From the NCBI GenBank assembly GCA_900540375.1, contig UQFS01000033.1, forward strand, positions 1-43,622: a DNA stretch of 43,622 nt. The letters run 5' to 3'. How positions within the stretch are numbered: the stretch's first letter is position 1; every line of letters starts with the position of its first letter. This document shows, piece by piece, positions 8,420-16,440 of the stretch. The notes beneath the pieces were generated by a model. The model saw only the letters and a list, made by a program, of their open reading frames with translations, was not told the origin of the DNA and did no database searches. This stretch comes from an uncultured Prevotella sp. Lineage in GTDB: Bacteria > Bacteroidota > Bacteroidia > Bacteroidales > Bacteroidaceae. Position numbers and translations under genes: made by a program.

Positions 8420-9085
8420 ATGAACGTACAGATAGAACCTTCCTGGAAACAATACTTGGGCGCGGAGTTTGACAAGGCCTACTTTGTCAGTCTCACCCAA
8501 CAGGTGAAAGAGGAATACAAGACGCAACCGTGTTTTCCACCGGGCCATCTGATCTTCAACGCTTTCAATCTCTGTCCCTTCGACAAGGTGAAGGTGGTGA
8601 TCATCGGACAGGATCCTTATCATGAGCAGGGACAGGCGATGGGACTGAGTTTCTCAGTGCCGGAGGGTATCGCCATGCCGCCCTCGCTCGTCAACATCTT
8701 CAAGGAAATACAGGCAGACCTCGGCAAGCCAATGCCGGCAAACGGTGATCTCACCCGTTGGGCCCGCCAGGGCGTGCTGCTGCTCAACGCCACACTCACC
8801 GTCAGGGCACATCTGGCCAACAGCCATCAGCCTCTGGGTTGGTCGTTCTTCACCGACGCGGCCATCAAAGCGCTCAGCGATCATCGTGAGGGCATCGTGT
8901 ACATGCTTTGGGGAGGCTACGCGCGCAGCAAGCGCTGTCTCATCAATGAGCAGCAGAATCTCGTATTGGAGTCGGCACATCCCTCTCCGCTCTCCGCCAA
9001 CCGCGGCGGCTGGTTCGGACTGCACCAGTTCTCACGCTGCAACGAATATCTCACAGCTCACGGACAACAGGCAATTGATTGGTAG
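8420..9085 (+). CDS. ung: Uracil-DNA glycosylase, family 1
   Basis: Removes uracil from DNA as the first step of base excision repair. The 221-aa protein carries the family-1 water-activating motif GQDPYH (D65) and the DNA-intercalation motif HPSPLSA (H187), with LLLNATLTV between them. The ATG at 8420 is chosen over an in-frame ATG at 8375 because the longer version would place coding sequence through the gpmI terminator hairpin and add 15 residues not typical of the family. No promoter is visible between the hairpin and the start, so expression may depend on read-through or a promoter inside gpmI. The DUF3109 gene follows after 31 nt. Confidence 0.96.
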   Translation: MNVQIEPSWKQYLGAEFDKAYFVSLTQQVKEEYKTQPCFPPGHLIFNAFNLCPFDKVKVVIIGQDPYHEQGQAMGLSFSVPEGIAMPPSLVNIFKEIQADLGKPMPANGDLTRWARQGVLLLNATLTVRAHLANSHQPLGWSFFTDAAIKALSDHREGIVYMLWGGYARSKRCLINEQQNLVLESAHPSPLSANRGGWFGLHQFSRCNEYLTAHGQQAIDW

Positions 9086-9116
9086 AAAGAATAAGCAAGA
9101 GAGGGTCTAATTAATT

Positions 9117-9755
9117 ATGGAACTGCATATCGTAGAAGTGGGAAACGTGCTCGTTTCCCCTGATATATTCACAGAGAAGTTTTGTTGTGACCTCCATGCC
9201 TGCAAAGGACAGTGCTGTGTGGAGGGCGATGCGGGCGCACCGGTAACCCTCGATGAGGTCGGGGAGATGGAGGACGCTCTCGATGTGGTATGGAGTGATC
9301 TCAGCGCATCGGCACAGAGCGTTATTGACAAACAAGGCGTCGCTTACACCGACAACGACGGCGACTTGGTGACAAGCATCGTAGGCGGCAAGGACTGTGT
9401 GTTTACCTGCTACAGTGATCTCGACTTAGTCGACGGCAAGCCCGCCGTGCCACATTGCTGTCTCTGTGCCTTCGACTGTGCATATCGTGAGGGGAAGACG
9501 AAGTGGCGCAAGCCTGTCTCATGCGAACTCTACCCCATCCGCGAAAAGACATTCAGCAATGGGTTCGTAGGCATCAACTATCATCATTGGGATGTCTGCA
9601 AGGCTGCCGTGCGCAAAGGACAAGAAGAGAACATCTGCGTCTACGAGTTTCTCAAGGACCCACTCATCCGCCGCTTCGGTAAGGAATGGTACGATGAGCT
9701 GTGTCTCGTGGCCAAGGAGTTGCTTGCCGTAGCAGAGCACAGTCCTTCCAAATAA
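9117..9755 (+). CDS. DUF3109 family cysteine-rich protein
   Basis: A 212-aa cytoplasmic protein of unknown function, similar to the DUF3109 family common in Bacteroidetes. Cysteines are clustered as in zinc- or iron-sulfur-binding proteins: CCDLHACKGQCCVEGD near residues 23-38, then CCLCAFDCAYREG, CELYP and a later VCK. It starts 31 nt after ung in the same direction, so co-transcription is plausible, but no shared function is known. It ends at a convergent junction with the SGNH hydrolase gene. Confidence 0.8.
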   Translation: MELHIVEVGNVLVSPDIFTEKFCCDLHACKGQCCVEGDAGAPVTLDEVGEMEDALDVVWSDLSASAQSVIDKQGVAYTDNDGDLVTSIVGGKDCVFTCYSDLDLVDGKPAVPHCCLCAFDCAYREGKTKWRKPVSCELYPIREKTFSNGFVGINYHHWDVCKAAVRKGQEENICVYEFLKDPLIRRFGKEWYDELCLVAKELLAVAEHSPSK

Positions 9756-9795
9756 CTATTGATACTTTCTAACTATCCTTTCTGGCCTTGCATTT

Positions 9796-9811
9796 CCCTC
9801 CCTCGGGAGGG
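9796..9811. terminator. Small GC hairpin between convergent genes
   Basis: CCCTCC and GGAGGG pair around a CTCG tetraloop between the DUF3109 stop (9755) and the SGNH stop (9824). There is no strong T-tract on either side, so it is at best a weak bidirectional terminator. Confidence 0.4.
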
Positions 9812-9823
9812 TTAGGGTGGACT

Positions 9824-11092
9824 TTATTCAAGCGTTAGCATTCTCTCGGCTGCGTACTTTCCCATCATCTTATATCCTTCGGCATTGGGATGAAGATGAT
9901 CGGGAAGATACCATCCCGGACGCAGAGCGTGCTCGTCGGCAGGGTCGCGCATAAGTTTGTCGAAGTCGAGCACACCGTCAGCCTCATGTTGCAGGCGTAT
10001 CCAGTCATTGACCAACTTGCGGCCAAGCTCATGGCTGACAGAATAATAATGAGCGCCTTTCATCGGCATGATCGTTCCCAACCATACTGTCAACCCGGCC
10101 TTATGGCATTTCTCTATCATCTGTTTATAAGCCTCCACGAGCTCATGAGCCGTGACAATGCCGTCTTTGCTATTGCCTAAGTCGTTGATGCCTTCAAAGA
10201 GAATGACATCCGTAACGCCACGCTGTTCAAGAATATCACGGTCGAAACGCTGACGGGCGGGCTGCCCGAAGCCCACGGTGAGCACACGGTTGTTGCCGAT
10301 GCCGAGGTTCAACACACCGAACTGCATACGTTTCTTCCCTTCTTTCTCCGCTTTTGCTCCGGCTACCTCGTTGAGTTGGTAACTCATCTCGTCGGGCCAT
10401 CGGTTTTGATGATCCGTCGTGGAACCCTTTCCGTCAGTGATGCTGTTGCCGAGAATGGCGATGGTACGCACGTCACGTGTGTACACATCGAGGGCTGCAA
10501 TGTTGAACCATTTCTCGTAGCGGAAGGCACGAGAGAAGTCTGTCGACGGCTTGCTCTCTCCTTTTAATATATAAGAGGTGGTACGCGAGCCCATGTGCAC
10601 GGTCGGCACCTCAGGCGCTGTCTGATAGTTGACCGTGATGGCAACGAGCTGCAAGGGTTTCAACACAAAGCGTGCGGCATCGGAGAACAGACTCTTTCCT
10701 GCCGGTATCGTCACGCCGCGTTGACCATTGAAAGAGAGATACACGGCCTTGGCTGAGTCGACACGATGACCGCCGAGAGCCGGAGCGATATATACCGAGC
10801 GTAGTACGACGGGCGTAGAGGAGAAGATATTGGACAGCTGCAAGCGGACGACATCTCCATCAACCGACACTTTCACGATTTGTCGCACCGAGCGGTTACT
10901 CATCTGATTGTTAAAGGGCATGAAGGCCTTCACGGGCGTCTGCATGGCAGTTGCCCAGGTGCCGACCCAGTGGGGCGTGAGTTCTTTAACCACCCTCACG
11001 GTCTGATGGTTGACGCCTGCATTGCTCTCTGCAGCTACATTCCGGCCCAAGCCAAGGAACAAAAGAAAAAGGAATAAAGTCTTGCGTATCAT
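9824..11092 (-). CDS. Secreted SGNH/GDSL-family hydrolase
   Basis: A 422-aa protein with a signal peptide (residues 1-21, ending NVAAES). An N-terminal beta-sandwich of about 180 residues precedes a C-terminal SGNH esterase domain: block I AILGNSITDG (catalytic Ser), block II NLGIGNNR (Gly), block III FEGINDLG (Asn) and block V DHLHPN (catalytic Asp/His). This layout is found in secreted polysaccharide or lipid esterases of Bacteroidetes; the substrate cannot be read from sequence. It lies directly downstream of the SusC/SusD pair but is separated from it by a strong terminator and has its own tandem promoter, so it is a neighbour rather than a member of that operon. Confidence 0.88.
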   Translation of the reverse strand: MIRKTLFLFLLFLGLGRNVAAESNAGVNHQTVRVVKELTPHWVGTWATAMQTPVKAFMPFNNQMSNRSVRQIVKVSVDGDVVRLQLSNIFSSTPVVLRSVYIAPALGGHRVDSAKAVYLSFNGQRGVTIPAGKSLFSDAARFVLKPLQLVAITVNYQTAPEVPTVHMGSRTTSYILKGESKPSTDFSRAFRYEKWFNIAALDVYTRDVRTIAILGNSITDGKGSTTDHQNRWPDEMSYQLNEVAGAKAEKEGKKRMQFGVLNLGIGNNRVLTVGFGQPARQRFDRDILEQRGVTDVILFEGINDLGNSKDGIVTAHELVEAYKQMIEKCHKAGLTVWLGTIMPMKGAHYYSVSHELGRKLVNDWIRLQHEADGVLDFDKLMRDPADEHALRPGWYLPDHLHPNAEGYKMMGKYAAERMLTLE

Positions 11093-11112
11093 ATTCTTGT
11101 CTCTTACCTATC

Positions 11113-11179
11113 TTTTTGAACTACAAAGTTACATCTATTTTCGAACTACAAAGTTACAACTATTCCCGCACATAGCAAA
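11113..11179 (-). promoter_or_regulatory. Duplicated promoter of the SGNH hydrolase gene
   Basis: A segment of about 25 nt is tandemly duplicated (about 11113-11139 and 11138-11164, period 25). Each copy carries a perfect - strand -7 element TAACTTTG (plus-strand CAAAGTTA at 11124-11131 and 11149-11156). The distal copy has TTTG 19 nt upstream (CAAA at 11176-11179), inside the T-tract of the susCD terminator. The proximal copy lacks a well-spaced -33 element. Confidence 0.65.
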
Positions 11180-11215
11180 AAAAAACGGGAACCGACTCGC
11201 ACGAGCCAGTTCCCG
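11177..11215 (-). terminator. Rho-independent terminator of the susC-susD operon
   Basis: On the - strand a hairpin spans 11215-11186, with up to 13 consecutive pairs including two G-U, followed by an uninterrupted T-run (A-run at 11177-11185). It lies 62 nt after the susD stop and is a strong intrinsic terminator. Confidence 0.9.
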
Positions 11216-11276
11216 GAAAAAATAGAGAGAATTAAAATCGACCCCCTCACGGGCTGATAAATTCTTATGTTATTGC

Positions 11277-12896
11277 TTAGTTGTTGCCGCCAGCCCACCA
11301 TACGGGGTTGGTGTAGATATACGATCCATTGCCATAAGCCTTTTCTATGTTTGGATTAGCTGTAACACCGGAGGCACCATAGGGGAATCGCAATGGGAAC
11401 TTAATTGTCTTACCATTGGAATAGCCGTTAGCGGGGTTTCCCAGTCCATAGTAATCAAACTCGCCTAAAGCCAGCAGACGACGAATATCACAGAATGTCT
11501 CAGTAGCCTCACCGTTGCTGTTCCAGAACGAGAGATACTTCTGTATCATCACCTCCTTGACCGGATTAGCCTCAAAGAGAGGTCTTACTTCGTTGTTGAA
11601 ATAGTTGTTCACAGTATCAGCCACGTTGATTGCCTCATTGTCCTTGAAGCCGGTGACGCCTTCCTGCGTGCAACCTTTGGCATATTGAATGTCTTTCTCT
11701 GCATTGTCGAAACTTGCAGCAACAGCCTCTTTCAATGTCTTCTCTGCCTCTGACTTCTGACCCAGACGAGCATAAGCCTCAGCCTTCAGGAACAAGACCT
11801 CACGATAGCTCAACAAATCAACGTCGGCCTGTGTGGCAAGGTCAAAAGCATCAAAGGTGTAGGATCCGATGCCAAGATTGGCCTGACCATTAGGAGCTGG
11901 AGCAAAGCCTTTGTCGCCCGGCTTTACCTGATAAGCATCATAATCACTAAAGTCGTAGTTGAAGAAACAACGATAGAGACGTGGATCCTTTCTTGCTGTC
12001 AGTTTCTTATACAGGCTCTCACTGGTGGCAATACCCTGACGGCTCTCCCAGAAGTCAAACACTGGGTTCCAGTTACTTGTTCCGTTATAAGCATTGAAAG
12101 CGGCCTCATCAGAAGCGGAAGTAAATGAAGCATCTGCAAAGTTGATCACCTGCTGCAACTTGGCGCTCTTCTCGGCATCGGAATAGGTACTCAGCAGACG
12201 CATCGTGTAGCGCGCCTTCAAGCCGTTGACAAACTTCAACCACTTTGCCGGGTTACCGTTATACATCAGGTCGTATGATCCAAGGCTGTTATCCTCTTCG
12301 CTGACTTTCTGCAGATTCACCGTTGCAGTATCCAAAAGGGCAAAAACATCTTTGTAGATATCCTGCTGCTTATCGATTACCGGATTCATGTACGCTGGCA
12401 TACCTGACTTCAACTCGTCATCAGCAGCTTGTGACCACGGCGTGTCACCGAAGATGTCTGTGGTAAGTGCCAAGTTATAAGCCAGCATGGCTGCCGCACA
12501 GCCGCGAATCTGATGATCTATCTTATCACCTTTTGCGGTGAGTGCTTCACGATAGACAAGCTTAGCATTGGTGATCGTACCATAAATGTTCTTCCAGACA
12601 TTGTCGGACATAGTGGAAGAGCTCGGCTCCCCTTGGCGGATGTCAGCATTGTAGAGTTGATTGTCAATACCTGCCGTCTGCTCATTGTAGACAGAAGCAT
12701 ATGTATTAATATCACCGCCTACATTGTACTGTGCTGTCGATGTGATGACATCAGCGAAAGTAAACTTTGCAGGAACGCTGTGCGGATGGTCCTTATCAGT
12801 ATTGATGCTGTCCATCTTGTCCTCAGAGCAGCCGGTCATTGCAGCGACTGCCAATAACAGCGTGAGGAACTTAGTATGTTTATTGAGTATTCTCAT
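11277..12896 (-). CDS. SusD/RagB-family outer-membrane nutrient-binding lipoprotein
   Basis: A 539-aa surface lipoprotein that acts as the lid of the SusC-type transporter and captures ligand. The lipobox is AAMTGC with C23, followed by SED, which fits the Bacteroidetes surface-export signal. The body looks like the SusD-like_2 group: an N-terminal TPR-like region (GCAAAMLAYNLALTTDIFGD), VLFLKAEAYARLGQ, and a C-terminal segment with FPLRFPYGASG and NPNIEKAYGN. It lies 13 nt after susC, as in nearly all such pairs. Genes of this subgroup are often not tied to a glycan locus, so the ligand remains open. Confidence 0.92.
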   Translation of the reverse strand: MRILNKHTKFLTLLLAVAAMTGCSEDKMDSINTDKDHPHSVPAKFTFADVITSTAQYNVGGDINTYASVYNEQTAGIDNQLYNADIRQGEPSSSTMSDNVWKNIYGTITNAKLVYREALTAKGDKIDHQIRGCAAAMLAYNLALTTDIFGDTPWSQAADDELKSGMPAYMNPVIDKQQDIYKDVFALLDTATVNLQKVSEEDNSLGSYDLMYNGNPAKWLKFVNGLKARYTMRLLSTYSDAEKSAKLQQVINFADASFTSASDEAAFNAYNGTSNWNPVFDFWESRQGIATSESLYKKLTARKDPRLYRCFFNYDFSDYDAYQVKPGDKGFAPAPNGQANLGIGSYTFDAFDLATQADVDLLSYREVLFLKAEAYARLGQKSEAEKTLKEAVAASFDNAEKDIQYAKGCTQEGVTGFKDNEAINVADTVNNYFNNEVRPLFEANPVKEVMIQKYLSFWNSNGEATETFCDIRRLLALGEFDYYGLGNPANGYSNGKTIKFPLRFPYGASGVTANPNIEKAYGNGSYIYTNPVWWAGGNN

Positions 12897-12909
12897 AATG
12901 TATCTTTAT

Positions 12910-15900
12910 TTAGAACTTAAATGTCAAACCAAAACCAAAGCTTGTCGTACCAGGCAGAGAGTAGCGTTCGAATGAGCCCGACATATTGTCATTACCCTGA
13001 CTGGCTTCCGGGTCAAAGCCCTTCAATGCAGAATACAGGATGATGTCACGGGCAAAGATGCTGGCATTCACACCCAACCAAGGCTTGGAGAAGACCGGAT
13101 AGCTGAGAGAGATCTCACGCAGCTTGAAGAAGGATGTCTTGTGGATTGCGACCTCATCGATGTTGGTCAGCGTGTTGAAATAGTTGAAAGCATCACTACC
13201 CTTAATCTTGATGTCGTTGGGAGAGTAGCTGCCATCTGCATTCTGCTTGACGGCCGGTTTCTCGAAATAGAAGTATTCAGCATTGCGATAATCAGCCGAA
13301 CGCTGTGTGACACCATAGTAGTCAAGCACATCGGTCGTTCCACAGTACATCTCACCACCCTGCTTCCAGTCGAAGGTGGCACTCAGACGAAGCTTCTTGT
13401 ACTCAAAAGTAGTATTGAAGCCTAAACGGAAATCAGGAGAAACCTTACCGATGACTCCGGGTTCACCAGCCTGCGGCATACCGTCAGCATCAACGACTAT
13501 ATCGCCGTTCTCATTGCGCAGATAAGTTGAGCCATAGATGACAGGGAACTTATCGCCTATACTGGCACGCACCTGAGGCGTGGTGAAGCCACCCAAATAG
13601 ATGCTGTTGACGCCCTCTGCCAGTTCATCAACATAGTTATCAATCTTGGAGAAGTTGAATTCCATGCTCCACTTGAAGTCACGCGTGTCAAACGGCTTGA
13701 TGCCCAGCGTTACTTCATAAGAGTTGGTATGGATCTTACCACCATTGGTCATAACCTCTTGGTAGCCGGTAGCACCGTCCAAAGGTACAGGGAAGATCTG
13801 ATCTTTGACGTTCTGACGGCTATATGTAGCATTCAAAGTGACGAGACCATTCCAGAAGGCCAAGTCAAAACCAAACTCATAGGATTTGGTGTTCTGTGGT
13901 TTCAGATTAGGATCATAAATTCTATAATAAGGAATGAAAGCCTGTACAGATCCAATAGGATACACAATAGGTGATCCATTCGAGAAGCCACCTCCATAAA
14001 CCGGAGTATAGTAATAGGACTGAATGTACTCACCTGCCTGACCTACCTGGGCGTAACTGGCACGGATCTTACCATAGGTCAACACTTTATTCTTCAGTGC
14101 GGGCAGTTCCGTAAAGATGAAACCTCCGGACACAGAGGGATAGAAGAAGGATCGATTACCATGAGGCATCGAAGAGACAATGTCGTTTCGGCCTGTTACA
14201 GTCAGGAAGAGCATGTCTTTATAGCTCATGGAAAGATTGCCGAAGAAGCCTACCGTACGCGAGTTCTTTGTACGATCAGAGGCAGAATAAGTAATAGCGT
14301 TATTGATGCTGTTCCAACCTGAGAAGTTAAATTCAGTACCCGTTTCATCCTTGAAATACTTATGCTTGTCAACGATCTCGTTACCAACCAAAGCGTTTAA
14401 ATCCCAATCTTCAGAAAGTTTCCAGTCATAGTTAGCTGTCAACAAGGAGTTGATCTCCCTTGACTTCCAAGAGTAGAGATCTGCAGAGCCCTTGCCACCT
14501 TTATGGCCATAGCCCCAGATGTCAGAATAGTCGGTGGTATATGCGTCTGCACCCAATTGATATTTCACATCAAGTTTCATATTGTCAGTACCAAAATCTG
14601 ACGTGTACTTGATATAGGCATCACCGAAATAGCGCTGTGAACGCTCCGTGAACTTATTATTGTCTACAGCCCAATACGGGTTATCAAAGGTAAGGTTGCG
14701 GAAGAGGGTCTGTGTATATTCATCGCCTGCTATATGATCAGGAATACCCTTTAGATCATAGCTGGCCGGTGCGCCATACACCGCAGCAAGGAATCCATCA
14801 TTGGCCGATGGCTGCTTACGAATCTTAGAAAACACGAAATTGCCATTGAATCCGGTAGACCAGTTCTTTGCCAGTTGTGCCTCAGCGGAGAATTTAGCAT
14901 TGTAACGATCCATACCTGTTTCAGGAATAATAGCTTCTGAATTGGTGTTTCCCAAAGAGAAACTATAATTTCCTTTGTCAAAAGACTGTGCAATATTCAC
15001 ATTGTTACTCCAAGTATGACCTGTCTGGAAGAAGTCTTTGGCATTATCGTAGGACTGCGGTGTCGTCCAAGGATCCAGACCGGCCTTAGCTCGCTGTGGC
15101 TGATAGTACATACCTTCATGCTTGCCATAAGCAGCAGTATAATTATTGTCGGTATTTCCACCATAGTTTGGATCATTGGGAAGATCACTGATTTTCGGTC
15201 CCCATGATGTACTTGCACTTGGATTGTATTTTCCACTTCGACCTTGTGCGTACTCTTTTTGGAAATCAGGCAATGTAGACACAACGCTCCAAGCCATGTT
15301 GGTGTTATAGGTGATTTGTGGCTTACCCTTGCGAGCACCCTTTCCACTCTTTGTCATAATGATAATCACACCATTATTAGCACGCATACCATAAAGAGCA
15401 GAAGCTGCCTGACCTTTCAGAATGTTAATGCTCTCAATGTCGTTAGGATCAATATCTACACCACGGTTAGCCATATCGGTACCAATGATAGAGCCACCAC
15501 CGGAATCAAAAGTACTAATATCGGAAACAGAGGAAATGGGCATACCATCAACAACATACAAAGGAGTGTTGTCACCAGTAAAAGAACGTACGCCACGAAT
15601 GGTTATACGCGAGGAAGCCCCCGGCATACCTGAAGAAGGAGAAATATCCACACCGGATACCTTGCCCTGTAAAGCATCAGAGAGACTCGTACTTGCTCCT
15701 TCGGTCAGTTTCTCAGCTTTGAGATCCTGAGAAGCATATCCTAAACTTTTCTTATCCCGGCTAATACCCATAGCTGTCACCACGACTTCATCAAGCGTCT
15801 TGTCGTTGGAAGATAGCTGAATCTTGAGATTGTTTGCAGCCTTCACCGTCTTGTCTTTCATACCAAGATAAGAAACTCGCAGATTAGAGCCCGGCTCTAC

Positions 15901-16089
15901 ATTGAGCGTGAACTTACCATCCACATCAGTTACGGTACCTGTCTTTGTGCCAGCAATCGTGACGGCCGCACCCACTATAGGCTCACCGTCCTCGGCAGAG
16001 ACTACGGTACCACTAATCGTTGTTTGAGCTAATGCCCCTCCCAAGAAGAGGAAGAAGCAGGCTAAAAACATCATTAGTCTTTTTTCCAT
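12910..16089 (-). CDS. SusC/RagA-family TonB-linked outer-membrane transporter
   Basis: A 1059-aa TonB-dependent transporter that moves oligomers captured by SusD across the outer membrane. In order: signal peptide (1-21, ending GGALAQ); carboxypeptidase-regulatory-like domain (about 22-95, TISGTVVSAEDGEPIVGA); the conserved LDEVVVTAMG TonB-box region; plug domain with the SusC signatures LQGKVSGVDI, GMPGASSRITIRGVRSF and PLYVVDGMPI; then a long beta-barrel ending in the C-terminal phenylalanine of GLTFKF. The length is typical. It is the first gene of a two-gene operon with the SusD-like gene; a promoter lies about 165 nt upstream. No sigma/anti-sigma or hybrid two-component regulator is nearby, and no glycosidase lies inside the operon. 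Confidence 0.96.
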   Translation of the reverse strand: MEKRLMMFLACFFLFLGGALAQTTISGTVVSAEDGEPIVGAAVTIAGTKTGTVTDVDGKFTLNVEPGSNLRVSYLGMKDKTVKAANNLKIQLSSNDKTLDEVVVTAMGISRDKKSLGYASQDLKAEKLTEGASTSLSDALQGKVSGVDISPSSGMPGASSRITIRGVRSFTGDNTPLYVVDGMPISSVSDISTFDSGGGSIIGTDMANRGVDIDPNDIESINILKGQAASALYGMRANNGVIIIMTKSGKGARKGKPQITYNTNMAWSVVSTLPDFQKEYAQGRSGKYNPSASTSWGPKISDLPNDPNYGGNTDNNYTAAYGKHEGMYYQPQRAKAGLDPWTTPQSYDNAKDFFQTGHTWSNNVNIAQSFDKGNYSFSLGNTNSEAIIPETGMDRYNAKFSAEAQLAKNWSTGFNGNFVFSKIRKQPSANDGFLAAVYGAPASYDLKGIPDHIAGDEYTQTLFRNLTFDNPYWAVDNNKFTERSQRYFGDAYIKYTSDFGTDNMKLDVKYQLGADAYTTDYSDIWGYGHKGGKGSADLYSWKSREINSLLTANYDWKLSEDWDLNALVGNEIVDKHKYFKDETGTEFNFSGWNSINNAITYSASDRTKNSRTVGFFGNLSMSYKDMLFLTVTGRNDIVSSMPHGNRSFFYPSVSGGFIFTELPALKNKVLTYGKIRASYAQVGQAGEYIQSYYYTPVYGGGFSNGSPIVYPIGSVQAFIPYYRIYDPNLKPQNTKSYEFGFDLAFWNGLVTLNATYSRQNVKDQIFPVPLDGATGYQEVMTNGGKIHTNSYEVTLGIKPFDTRDFKWSMEFNFSKIDNYVDELAEGVNSIYLGGFTTPQVRASIGDKFPVIYGSTYLRNENGDIVVDADGMPQAGEPGVIGKVSPDFRLGFNTTFEYKKLRLSATFDWKQGGEMYCGTTDVLDYYGVTQRSADYRNAEYFYFEKPAVKQNADGSYSPNDIKIKGSDAFNYFNTLTNIDEVAIHKTSFFKLREISLSYPVFSKPWLGVNASIFARDIILYSALKGFDPEASQGNDNMSGSFERYSLPGTTSFGFGLTFKF

Positions 16090-16253
16090 AAATTCTCTCT
16101 TTTAATTAAATATACGATATGTTTACGATATTCTCTTTAGTACGATGCAAAAGCTCACAGGCAACAAAAAGTCATCCTAAAAGTTTGTTCGTATACAAAA
16201 CGATTATTGCAATAGCCTTCTCTTGACATACTACGATCTCTCAATTTCATTTA

Positions 16254-16285
16254 CAAAATTAATAGATGATAATGAAAGGAAGAAA
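16254..16285 (-). promoter_or_regulatory. Promoter of the susC-susD operon
   Basis: On the - strand, TTTC (complement of 16282-16285), 20 nt, then TAATTTTG (complement of 16254-16261). The start site would be near 16247, giving a leader of roughly 155-160 nt. Confidence 0.6.
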
Positions 16286-16355
16286 GAATCATGTTAAAAA
16301 TATGACTCTATTAACACAAATTAGTCAACGCAGCGATATTTATGTATAAAAATGA

Positions 16356-16407
16356 AGCTTTTATAGACTTTACACTTTCACTTCATCATGTAAAGACTAT
16401 AAAAGCT
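16356..16407 (-). terminator. Inverted repeat, possible terminator after the M6 protease gene
   Basis: Arms 16356-16374 and 16389-16407 pair over 19 positions with one mismatch around a 14-nt loop. On the - strand it is followed by TCATTTTTAT. The stem is AT-rich, so termination strength is uncertain. It lies 34 nt after the M6 stop. Confidence 0.5.
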
Positions 16408-16440
16408 ACTACTTCATAAGCCACAAGCAGACAGAGAGGC

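Larger units (their letters stand above)
16090..16440. other. 351-nt intergenic region between the M6 protease gene and susC
   Basis: AT-rich and without a credible gene. It holds the susC promoter (16254-16285) and an inverted repeat near the M6 end (16356-16407). The remaining 160 nt would form a long susC 5' leader, where no known riboswitch was recognised. Confidence 0.7.

Noticed and set aside
16090..16253. Riboswitch in the long susC leader
   Set aside because: No known riboswitch core or conserved pairing recognised. Long leaders are common upstream of susC genes.
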